From: Verrucomicrobiota bacterium
GTDB lineage: Bacteria; Verrucomicrobiota; Kiritimatiellia; JAAZAB01
DNA length: 39,045 bases
NCBI GenBank assembly: GCA_018898455.1
Contig: JAHIJO010000155.1
Location: 1 to 39,045 of the forward strand
Reading direction: 5' to 3'
The notes beneath the pieces are model-generated. The model made no database searches and was not told the origin of the DNA. It saw only the letters and a list, made by a program, of their open reading frames with translations. This document shows positions 6,852 through 14,314 of the stretch, one piece after another. Numbering within the stretch: position 1 is the first letter of the stretch; each line of letters opens with the position of its first letter. Both the position numbers and the translations under genes were made by a program.

Positions 6852-8705
6852 ATGAAAAGAAGGACCGTAAGAATTATACTTTCCTTTGCGCTCGTTTGCG
6901 CGGGCGGATGCGTGGCGCTCAACATCGTTGCCCGCAACCATGCCCATGCAATGATGCATTTCACGAACAGCGGCAAGCGCACGGAAAAACCGGAGTCCTT
7001 GTCTTTCCTCCAGAAAGCCAAGGTGCTTCTGGTTGGGGTGAACATCCCGCGTCCACACGGACAATCCACCCCGGCGGATGTTGGGCTCGACTTCAAAACC
7101 ATAAGGATCGAAGGCCGGAATGGCGTGCAGCTTGGCGGCTGGTATTGCCCCAACGGTCGCAATGACGCAGTCGTCCTGCTGTTCCACGGTTACAGCGCCG
7201 ACAAGTCCGCCATGCTGGGCGAGGCCGCAGCGTTTCATGCCATGGGCCTTCCTGTCTTACTCGTGGACTTCAGGGGATCAGGCGCGTCCTCCGAATCATA
7301 TACGAGCGTAGGATTCCACGAAGCCGACGATGTGACCACCGCCGTTCTTTACGCCAGGTCGAACCTACCCCAGAGCCGGATTCTGTTATTTGGCCAGTCC
7401 ATGGGAGGCGTCGCCATCCTGCGGGCCATCCACAACCATAGCGTAAAACCCGACGCGGTGATTGTCGAAGCCGTTTTTGACACCATGCTGAATACCGTCC
7501 GGCATAGATTCCAGGCTATGGGAATTCCATCATTTCCAGGCGCGCAGCTTCTTGTGTTTTGGGGCGGATGGCAAATCGGTTTTGACGGTTTCAGGCACAA
7601 TCCTGTCGAATATGCGCGCAGTGTATCTTGTCCCATCCTGTTCCTGCATGGGACAGATGATCCCCGGGCCCGGATTGGCGAAGGCCGGCGTGTCTATGCG
7701 GCAACACCGGCGCCAAAGTGGTTCAAGGCTTTCCCCGATGCGGGACATGAAAGCTACGTCTCCCGGCATCCCCAACAGTGGAAGGATGCCGTTCAGGAAT
7801 TCCTGAAAGCGCCGGAGAACCAGGCGTTTAACGATCACGTTGCCCAGCGCGACGGAGCCATTTCTCCCAAAAGACGGGCCCAGCCTTTCGACATGCTCAA
7901 GGCCCTGAGCAAACCTGCGGTGAGTGAAGTCGGGCAAGCGGCAACGGACCAAGGTGACTACGTGGTACTGCTTCATGGAATGGGCAGAACGACAAGGGCG
8001 ATGAAGAAGATCGAGAAAGAGCTTTCGCAGAAAGGCTTCCGGGTGGTCAACGTCGCTTACCCGTCAACCCGGGAACCGATTGAAACTTTGGCAAGCAATT
8101 ATCTTGGCCAGGCAATCACAACCCAATGCCGCCAGCCGGACAGAAATATTCATTTCGTTACGCACTCGTTGGGCGGCATCGTTTTGGCATACTACTTGAA
8201 GAACACCGCGCTCCCCAATCTCGGGCGGGTGGTGATGTTATGTCCGCCGAATCAGGGCAGTGAAGTTGCCGACCGATTCCGTACTAATTTCCTTTATCGT
8301 TTTTTTGTTGGACCTGCTGGGCAGCAACTGGGCACTACACCATCCGGCTTGCCCAACAACTTGGGAGCCGTAAATTTTGAATTGGGGATTATCGCCGGAG
8401 ATCGAACCCTGAACCCTTTTACTTCGATGCTCATTCCCGGCGCCGATGACGGCAAAGTGGCGGTCGCCAGGACCAAGGTGATCGGTATGAAGGATTTTCT
8501 CGTGGTGCATAGGACCCATACGTTTATCATGCGGAATCGTGAAGTTATCAACCAGGCACTATTTTTCATTAATAACGGCTTCTTCAAAAGAGAAATCGTC
8601 AATAATCCGCGGGCTGAATATGCCTTAATACATCCCGTTGCCAATCTGGCGGCCCCATTGAGGCGCAGGCACTCCACCGGCCAGGAGTATTTAACTAAAG
8701 AGTAA
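6852..8705 (+). CDS. Exported double alpha/beta hydrolase (two catalytic domains fused)
   Basis: A 617-aa protein with an N-terminal hydrophobic segment (about 7-24, possibly a lipoprotein leader ending in CAGGC, though the lipobox is poor). Domain 1 (about 75-320) has HGYSADK (112-118), nucleophile GQSMGG (Ser183), acid at GTDD (269-270) and base AGHE (His299), like dienelactone-type hydrolases. Domain 2 (about 365-570) has HGMGRTT (375-381), nucleophile THSLGG (Ser439), a GADDG acid and HRTHTF base, like PGAP1/lipase-class enzymes. Both triads look intact, so two sequential esterase or lipase reactions on an envelope substrate are plausible. Tail residues 574-602 recur in the relic at 4639. 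ATG 6852 is chosen over 6822 because it starts the leader and does not overlap the previous gene. Confidence 0.8.
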   Translation: MKRRTVRIILSFALVCAGGCVALNIVARNHAHAMMHFTNSGKRTEKPESLSFLQKAKVLLVGVNIPRPHGQSTPADVGLDFKTIRIEGRNGVQLGGWYCPNGRNDAVVLLFHGYSADKSAMLGEAAAFHAMGLPVLLVDFRGSGASSESYTSVGFHEADDVTTAVLYARSNLPQSRILLFGQSMGGVAILRAIHNHSVKPDAVIVEAVFDTMLNTVRHRFQAMGIPSFPGAQLLVFWGGWQIGFDGFRHNPVEYARSVSCPILFLHGTDDPRARIGEGRRVYAATPAPKWFKAFPDAGHESYVSRHPQQWKDAVQEFLKAPENQAFNDHVAQRDGAISPKRRAQPFDMLKALSKPAVSEVGQAATDQGDYVVLLHGMGRTTRAMKKIEKELSQKGFRVVNVAYPSTREPIETLASNYLGQAITTQCRQPDRNIHFVTHSLGGIVLAYYLKNTALPNLGRVVMLCPPNQGSEVADRFRTNFLYRFFVGPAGQQLGTTPSGLPNNLGAVNFELGIIAGDRTLNPFTSMLIPGADDGKVAVARTKVIGMKDFLVVHRTHTFIMRNREVINQALFFINNGFFKREIVNNPRAEYALIHPVANLAAPLRRRHSTGQEYLTKE

Positions 8706-8785
8706 TTGATCGTAAAGATGGTAGGACAAGCCGACAGGAACTTGCGTCATAACCAATAAGTTGGAACAGGGAAAGGAACGGGAAA

Positions 8786-9871
8786 ATGAAGACCGATGCA
8801 AAGTCAAAGGGGACCTGGATTCATCGTTTTGCCATACAACTTTTTACCCTTGTCCTAGCGGTGCTTGTCTTCTGGGTCCTCGGATTCTTTGTCGAGGACA
8901 TCCAATCCATCAAAGGCCCTGACTATACCAGCATCGAGAAGAAATACCTGGACAAGCAGCTGGTCACAAAACAAAGCGCGCTTGAGAAGCAAATTGCCGA
9001 TCTCACGCGCCAGATTGAGAATCAGACCGAAAAACAACGCGTCGTGGGCGACGGTTCGCGCAACCTGCAACAGACCATAAACCAGCTTCTCGAACTCCAG
9101 AAGATCGGTCTGCAAAAGAACGTCGCTTTCTCGGGTACGGAACAGGCAAACTTCACCAGCAGTCTGAATCTGTTTCTGGACAATCAGAAAAAGTACCAGG
9201 AATTAAGCCAGGCAGTGTCGGACATGCTTGAACGGAAGCAGGGGCTTGTTCGGGACAAGGAACAGGCGGAACAGGAGATTGAGAAGCAACGTCAACCGGC
9301 AAGGGACGAATTCAACAGGCTGAGCAATAAACACCGGCTGAAGCTGGCTTTCTTTCAACTCGCCATTCTCGTGCCGATCCTCATTGTCGCGGCAACTGTC
9401 ATGATAAAAAAACGATCGAGCATCTACTTCCCGCTTTTCCTTGCTTTTGGCGCCGCAACTTTAGTCAAGGTCGCCCTGGTAGTTCACGAGTACTTCCCAA
9501 GCAAGTACTTCAAATACATCCTTATCGGCGGGCTATTGCTTGTGGTGGCGTGGCTGCTGGTCTACTTCATCCGTGCCATTGCCTTCCCAAAAGCACAATG
9601 GCTGATCAAGCAGTATCGAGAGGCATACGAACGTTTTCTGTGCCCCGTCTGTGAATACCCCATACGCATCGGCCCCCGTCGTTTTCTGTTCTGGACGCGG
9701 CGAACGGTCAACAAGATGGTTGTTCCAACGGAGCGGGGAGATCAGGAAGAGAAGTACACCTGTCCCTCTTGCGGAAGCGGGCTTTTTGAGGAGTGTTCGT
9801 CCTGCCACAAGATCAGGCACGTGATGCTTCCGCACTGTTCGCACTGCGGAACCGAGAAAGAAATCAAATAG
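8786..9871 (+). CDS. Membrane protein with coiled coil and two zinc ribbons
   Basis: Not assignable to a named family. Order of parts: a membrane segment (about 15-36), a long charged coiled coil (about 45-185, heptads rich in Gln, Glu and Lys), three membrane segments (about 190-270), then a basic linker and two zinc ribbons: CPVC (about 290) with CPSC (about 328), and CSSC with CSHC at the end (about 340-356). The ribbons should lie in the cytoplasm and the coiled coil outside, a plan suited to a membrane scaffold or signal transmitter. ATG 8786 follows AAAGGAA at good distance. It lies between the hydrolase gene and the radical SAM genes on the same strand. Confidence 0.65.
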   Translation: MKTDAKSKGTWIHRFAIQLFTLVLAVLVFWVLGFFVEDIQSIKGPDYTSIEKKYLDKQLVTKQSALEKQIADLTRQIENQTEKQRVVGDGSRNLQQTINQLLELQKIGLQKNVAFSGTEQANFTSSLNLFLDNQKKYQELSQAVSDMLERKQGLVRDKEQAEQEIEKQRQPARDEFNRLSNKHRLKLAFFQLAILVPILIVAATVMIKKRSSIYFPLFLAFGAATLVKVALVVHEYFPSKYFKYILIGGLLLVVAWLLVYFIRAIAFPKAQWLIKQYREAYERFLCPVCEYPIRIGPRRFLFWTRRTVNKMVVPTERGDQEEKYTCPSCGSGLFEECSSCHKIRHVMLPHCSHCGTEKEIK

Positions 9872-9919
9872 AGTTCCAACAAGGCACATGCACTGTGCGG
9901 CGTAATGAGGAGAATGGCC

Positions 9920-11926
9920 ATGAACGGCAAAGACTTTTTTTCTCAGATCGCATCCGCACCGCCGATGTCAAGATTACATCCGAGAATCGGCGAGTTTTTC
10001 AAAGACTACCTGGCCGGTGAGAAAGCCGTCTGCTTCATGGACAAGCAGGTAGTGAACACGCATTTTCCTCCTTATCCAAGTCGGGCCTTCAACGGTCTGG
10101 TGGATCAACTGCTTAGCCCCGCGGACCACCGCCGGTTATACTCCGTAACTCTCGCCGTAACCAACCGATGTCATTTGAATTGCTGGCACTGCTATAATGC
10201 CGGGCGCAATCAGCGCGATATGTCTTTGGAGGTTATCCGTGGCCTCGCCGGCAAGTTGCAGGAACAAGGAGCCGTCATGATCGACCTGACGGGCGGAGAA
10301 CCATTGCTTCGCCCGGACCTGGAAAAAATCTGCGCGAGTTTTGATGACCGCTCCTGCATCATCGTCGGCACGACCGGCTGGGGACTGACGCCAGCCCGCG
10401 CCCGGTCCCTGCGCGCCAGCGGCGTCTTCGGCATGGGCATCAGCCTGGATAGCGCCGATGAGCGTGAACATGATTGGCTCCGTGGCAGAAAGGGAGCGTT
10501 TCGCGCCGCTTCCCAAGCGATCGCCATGGCCGCGGAAGCAGGGCTCTATCCCCATATCGTCTCCGTCGCGACCCGGGAGTTTCTTGAGCGCGACCGATTT
10601 GAGGCATTCATGGTGCTGGCCAGAAATCTGGGAGCGCTGGAGGTGCATCTGCTGGAACCGTGTCCAACGGGAAATCTTGCCGGACGGACCGACGTGGTTT
10701 TGACGGCAGCAGAACGCCAGCAGATAATTAAATACCAGCATGAAGTGGCCAAGCGTGAAGACCTCCCTATTCTCTCGACCTTTACCTATCTTGAAGGTTC
10801 GGAAAACTTTGGTTGCGGGGCTGGACTAACCCATCTTTATATCGACGGCTCCGGAGAGTTATGCCCCTGCAATCTGGTGCCATTGTCTTTCGGCAACATT
10901 ACGCAGGAACCGCTGGAGATTGCTTTGGACCGGATGCGACAGTATTTCCAGCAACCGCGCTCCACCTGCGTGGGTAGAACCCTGAATTGCCATATCAAGG
11001 CTGATGTCCTGCCCGCCGCGCCGGATCTTTCGTGCGCCATCTGTGAGAAACACCTGCCCAAGGAACATGCCTTGCCAAACTTCTTCCAGATCCGGGCTCA
11101 GGGCCTTGACGTTGCCGGCATGGCGGAGCTGGAGAAAGCCTACAATCATGTGAGCGCTAACTATGACGATTTCTGGACAGTCAAAGCCGGAACCCCCGTG
11201 AGGGAACTGATTCAGCGGCTGGATTGGCGCGATGCGGAGAAGGTCTTCGAGGCCGGGTGCGGATCGGGATTCGCCACTGTCCTGCTGGCCGACAGGCTGA
11301 GTCAAAGAGGAATACTGACGGCGGTCGACATCTCTGAGATGATGCAGTTAATTGCAAGACGCCGTCTCCAGTCCCATGCACTCCGCAATGTGGAGTTCAA
11401 ATGTGGTGACGCTTTGCAGGCACTGCAGTTTACCCGTGACCTCGATATCATCTTCTCCAGTTGGGTGCTGGGATACATCCCCGTGCCGCCTTTTTTGACT
11501 GCCGCAAACCAGGCGTTAAAATCCGGAGGACAGTTGGCTTTCATCGTTCACAAGGAAAATTCTCCACGACGTGAGTTCGGGCTGTTCGCCGAACTGGTTG
11601 GACGCGATCCTTCCGGCTTGTTGAAACAAGTATCTTTCGATTTTCCACGAGATGCCCGTCACGTCCGGGAGGAATTGGGAACCGCGGGACTGGAACCCGT
11701 TGATGTGTGGGAAGATCGTTGCGTCTTCCACTACGCGACCGCTGAGCAGGTGCTCGAACATCTGCTCAAGTCGGGGGCGGGCACTGTCTTTTATGAGGCA
11801 GTGGATCCCGTCAAACGGGATTCACTTACGCAGGAATTTCTCGGCATGCTGCGGGAAAAGCGCGATTCAGAAGCGGGCTTCGACGTCTGCCACGACTACG
11901 TCGCCTGCATTGCCAGGAAGAATTGA
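9920..11926 (+). CDS. Radical SAM (SPASM-like) and SAM-methyltransferase fusion
   Basis: Two enzymes in one chain (668 aa). The N-terminal radical SAM domain carries CxxxCxxC at Cys84, Cys88 and Cys91 (NRCHLNCWHC) and LTGGEPLLRP near 125; it should bind a [4Fe-4S] cluster and make 5'-deoxyadenosyl radicals. Further cysteines near 300-380 (CGAGLTHLYIDGSGELCPC, later CAICEKH) look like a SPASM or twitch region holding auxiliary clusters. The C-terminal third is a class I methyltransferase: YNHVSANYDDFW, motif I EAGCGSGF and AVDISEMM. Start 9920 has GAGGAG seven bases upstream; ATGs at 9905 and 9914 are less well placed. It opens a run of three radical SAM genes and an M28 peptidase. Peptide (RiPP) or lipid modification are the main options; the substrate is unknown. 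Confidence 0.85.
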   Translation: MNGKDFFSQIASAPPMSRLHPRIGEFFKDYLAGEKAVCFMDKQVVNTHFPPYPSRAFNGLVDQLLSPADHRRLYSVTLAVTNRCHLNCWHCYNAGRNQRDMSLEVIRGLAGKLQEQGAVMIDLTGGEPLLRPDLEKICASFDDRSCIIVGTTGWGLTPARARSLRASGVFGMGISLDSADEREHDWLRGRKGAFRAASQAIAMAAEAGLYPHIVSVATREFLERDRFEAFMVLARNLGALEVHLLEPCPTGNLAGRTDVVLTAAERQQIIKYQHEVAKREDLPILSTFTYLEGSENFGCGAGLTHLYIDGSGELCPCNLVPLSFGNITQEPLEIALDRMRQYFQQPRSTCVGRTLNCHIKADVLPAAPDLSCAICEKHLPKEHALPNFFQIRAQGLDVAGMAELEKAYNHVSANYDDFWTVKAGTPVRELIQRLDWRDAEKVFEAGCGSGFATVLLADRLSQRGILTAVDISEMMQLIARRRLQSHALRNVEFKCGDALQALQFTRDLDIIFSSWVLGYIPVPPFLTAANQALKSGGQLAFIVHKENSPRREFGLFAELVGRDPSGLLKQVSFDFPRDARHVREELGTAGLEPVDVWEDRCVFHYATAEQVLEHLLKSGAGTVFYEAVDPVKRDSLTQEFLGMLREKRDSEAGFDVCHDYVACIARKN

Positions 11927-11930
11927 CATC

Positions 11931-11987
11931 ATGACCGAGGGATCTGATGATGCTACCCGGAGCAGTGCGATAATTTTTACCGTTTGA
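11931..11987 (+). CDS. Possible 18-aa peptide between radical SAM genes
   Basis: A short open frame (MTEGSDDATRSSAIIFTV) four bases after the fusion gene, with AGGAAG ten bases upstream. It would be a very small peptide with an acidic N-terminal half and a hydrophobic end. Only its position beside peptide-modifying-type enzymes makes it worth listing; chance is a fair explanation. Confidence 0.2.
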   Translation: MTEGSDDATRSSAIIFTV

Positions 11988-12021
11988 ATCCAAATAACCA
12001 GGCAAGTCGGTATTCAATAAG

Positions 12022-13308
12022 ATGATACCAGGCAAGACCATATGGAAGCCGCTGGTGCAGCGAGCCGTCACGGGGCAGGCCCGACGCTTCTGCATGACCA
12101 AGACCCAGCCGAGCTGGCCGGATGAACTCTCGGCGCCAGGCCTGTATCTTCACGTCCCTTTCTGCAAGAATCTATGCCCCTACTGCCCGTATAATCGGGT
12201 CGAGTATAGCGCAGAGCTTTTCATGGCCTATGAACGCGCGGTGAAACAGGAAATTGATCTCTATTCATCGTGCTTGCGCGGCAGGTCGTTCACATCGCTC
12301 TATATTGGAGGGGGCACACCCACGGTGAACTGGCCGGGGCTGCTCTCAATCCTTCGGCATTTGAGAGAGCGCATTGGCGGCGTTGCCGCTATCTGCATCG
12401 AGTTGCACCCGGCAAATATGGACAACGACTGTTTGCGGGCGTTGAAGGATGCCGGAGTTACCATGCTCTCCATCGGGGTCGAGTCAACTTCCGATAGCCT
12501 GCTTGACCAGATCAAACGAAGTCACAACGGCCTGGTTGGTATCAACGCTGTTGAACGGGCGCTTCAGTTGGGGTTTGAGTCGGTCAATGTGGACCTGATG
12601 TTTGCGCTGCCCGGCCAGACGCTTGCAGATTGGCAGGCTGATGTGCGGACGATCGTAGACCTGGGAGTCGATCAGCTCAGCACATACCCCATGTTCTCTT
12701 TTCCGTATTCCGACCTCGGCCAGACCAAAGGCATCCGGCAGGTGGAACGTCCGCCGCACCACGTTATCAAGACCATGCTTAAATTCACCGACGAATACTG
12801 CGAAAAACAGGGCTTGCGCCGTTGCGCCGTCTGGAGCTGGCTGAAGCCGGGGAAAGGCAAGTTCAGTTCCATCACCCGGCATCATTACATCGGATTCGGC
12901 CCAAGCGCCGCCTCCATGACGGGTTCCGATTTCTATGTCAATACCTTCGATGTAAGCGCCTATGCAAGCAAGCTGCCATCCGAACGACCGGTTGCCGTTT
13001 CCATGCCGGTTAACCGCCGCCTTGAGATGGCATACTGGCTCTATTGGAGGGTCTATGAACTTAAAATTTCCGACTGTGACTTCCAGCGCGTGTTTGGAAA
13101 AGATGCGTCGCTTGACACCGAATTCGGGCATTTGCTCCGCCCGTTGATTCTGATGAAACTGCTGGAACGGGTCGCGGGCGGTTATCGCGTGACCAAACCC
13201 GGCGCCTACTGGATCCACCGTCTCCAGAATGAATACAGTTTGAGCTACATCAATCACCTCTGGGGCGCATGCCGGAAAGAACCATGGCCAAGCGAAGTCA
13301 GACTCTAA
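12022..13308 (+). CDS. HemN/HemW-like radical SAM enzyme
   Basis: Radical SAM protein of the coproporphyrinogen III oxidase-like superfamily (428 aa). Cluster cysteines are Cys48, Cys52 and Cys55 in YLHVPFCKNLCPYCPY. SAM-binding elements follow as YIGGGTPT, IELHPANM, LSIGVEST and DLMFALPGQT. The C-terminal part (about 335-428) has the winged-helix-like HemN_C ending (YRVTKPGAYWI). Relatives include heme-tailoring HemW/HutW and class C radical SAM methylases of RiPP pathways; sequence alone does not separate them. There are no haem biosynthesis genes nearby, whereas two other radical SAM genes flank it, so a tailoring role in that cluster is more likely. The start has only a weak ribosome binding site. 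Confidence 0.82.
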   Translation: MIPGKTIWKPLVQRAVTGQARRFCMTKTQPSWPDELSAPGLYLHVPFCKNLCPYCPYNRVEYSAELFMAYERAVKQEIDLYSSCLRGRSFTSLYIGGGTPTVNWPGLLSILRHLRERIGGVAAICIELHPANMDNDCLRALKDAGVTMLSIGVESTSDSLLDQIKRSHNGLVGINAVERALQLGFESVNVDLMFALPGQTLADWQADVRTIVDLGVDQLSTYPMFSFPYSDLGQTKGIRQVERPPHHVIKTMLKFTDEYCEKQGLRRCAVWSWLKPGKGKFSSITRHHYIGFGPSAASMTGSDFYVNTFDVSAYASKLPSERPVAVSMPVNRRLEMAYWLYWRVYELKISDCDFQRVFGKDASLDTEFGHLLRPLILMKLLERVAGGYRVTKPGAYWIHRLQNEYSLSYINHLWGACRKEPWPSEVRL

Positions 13309-13337
13309 ATTATTTCCGGGAGGAACCCGGAAATAAT
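13309..13337. repeat. Perfect 12-bp stem hairpin directly after a stop codon
   Basis: ATTATTTCCGGG, loop AGGAA, CCCGGAAATAAT, beginning on the base after the TAA of the HemN-like gene. A second hairpin (CCGCC-GCGGT-GGCGG, 13341-13355) follows. There is no T-run, so mRNA stabilisation or processing, or a REP-like repeat, is likelier than termination. Confidence 0.6.
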
Positions 13338-13371
13338 AAACCGCCGCGGTGGCGGCAAACGGCATATATAT

Positions 13372-14301
13372 ATGTTGAAGGATTGGATCATTTATTGGTT
13401 TGTTTCTTTACGAAAGACGCTTAGGCGGTTGTGGGTCTATGCTTCTTTCGCAGTGGATACGTTCCTTCTGCGCCGCGATAGACCGTACCTGTTCATCCTG
13501 GTGATCAACGATAAGTGCAACTTGGATTGCTTCTACTGCACCAGTAAGAATACGGGACAATACGATCTCGATTACGCCGCGGTTTGGTCTTCGCTGGCCG
13601 ATGCCTATAGCCGCGGCCATCGAGCGCTTGTCATCACCGGCGGCGAACCCATGCTCTGGCAGAGCGAGGGTGCGGCGATTGGTGATGTCATCGCGTATGC
13701 CCGTGAGCTCGGCTTCCTGGATATCGCGGTTTTCACGAACGGAACGTTCCCCCTGGAGTCGGACGGCATTACCTTCATCGTCACCATCGACGGAACACGA
13801 GCCACCCATAACTCCATCCGGGCCGGAACTTACGATACGATTCTTGGGCATGTCCGGGCTGCGAACACAAGGGTTGTCGCATCCATCACGCTTTCCAAGG
13901 CAAATGCACAAGAACTCGATCCCGCGATTAAGGAGATAGTCGCCACCCGCGCCTTCACTGGGATCACCTTTAATCTTCTGACGCATAACCCGGACATCGT
14001 CGCCCGATATGGAATATCGGGAGAAGAAAGGCTCCGGATCTTGGATCGTATCTGGAGATTGAAACGGCAGGGCTACCCCATCATTCTCTCAAGAGCGGCA
14101 TACTTGGCACTGCGGGCAAACAACTGGAAGCGGCCTGTTAAACAAATCGAGCTTTTCGCGGGAAAGCGCTTGTTCACTTGCTGTCGCGATGTCGGCAATC
14201 CTGAAATCTGCCGGGACTGCGGCTATAGCAGTTGTGTCGAGATCTCGAAAGCGCTGGAAGGCAAGCCGAGTGCGATCTTTGAACTCATGAAAGCAAAATG
14301 A
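13372..14301 (+). CDS. Radical SAM protein with N-terminal hydrophobic helix
   Basis: Compact radical SAM enzyme (309 aa). A hydrophobic, basic N-terminal helix (about 5-33) may hold it at the membrane. Cys49, Cys53 and Cys56 in NDKCNLDCFYCTSK bind the SAM cluster; VITGGEPMLW near 85 and VTIDGTRATHN near 140 complete the SAM site. The C-terminus is cysteine-rich (TCCRDVGNPEICRDCGYSSC, about 262-282) and could bind a further cluster. Such short membrane-near radical SAM proteins are known from lipid and glycan modification as well as from peptide maturation. The gene follows the HemN-like gene after two hairpins and precedes the M28 peptidase by 13 bp, so translation and transcription of the last two are probably linked. 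Confidence 0.8.
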   Translation: MLKDWIIYWFVSLRKTLRRLWVYASFAVDTFLLRRDRPYLFILVINDKCNLDCFYCTSKNTGQYDLDYAAVWSSLADAYSRGHRALVITGGEPMLWQSEGAAIGDVIAYARELGFLDIAVFTNGTFPLESDGITFIVTIDGTRATHNSIRAGTYDTILGHVRAANTRVVASITLSKANAQELDPAIKEIVATRAFTGITFNLLTHNPDIVARYGISGEERLRILDRIWRLKRQGYPIILSRAAYLALRANNWKRPVKQIELFAGKRLFTCCRDVGNPEICRDCGYSSCVEISKALEGKPSAIFELMKAK

Positions 14302-14314
14302 AGGGGTGGGATCC

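Noticed and set aside
11938-11955. GG-N10-GC pattern resembling a second sigma-54 promoter before the HemN-like gene
   Set aside because: Only the GG and GC spacing fits; the flanking TGGCAC and TTGC bases do not match.
12022-13308. Naming the gene hemN or hemW
   Set aside because: No haem genes are near and the family includes RiPP and other tailoring enzymes; the motifs do not decide.
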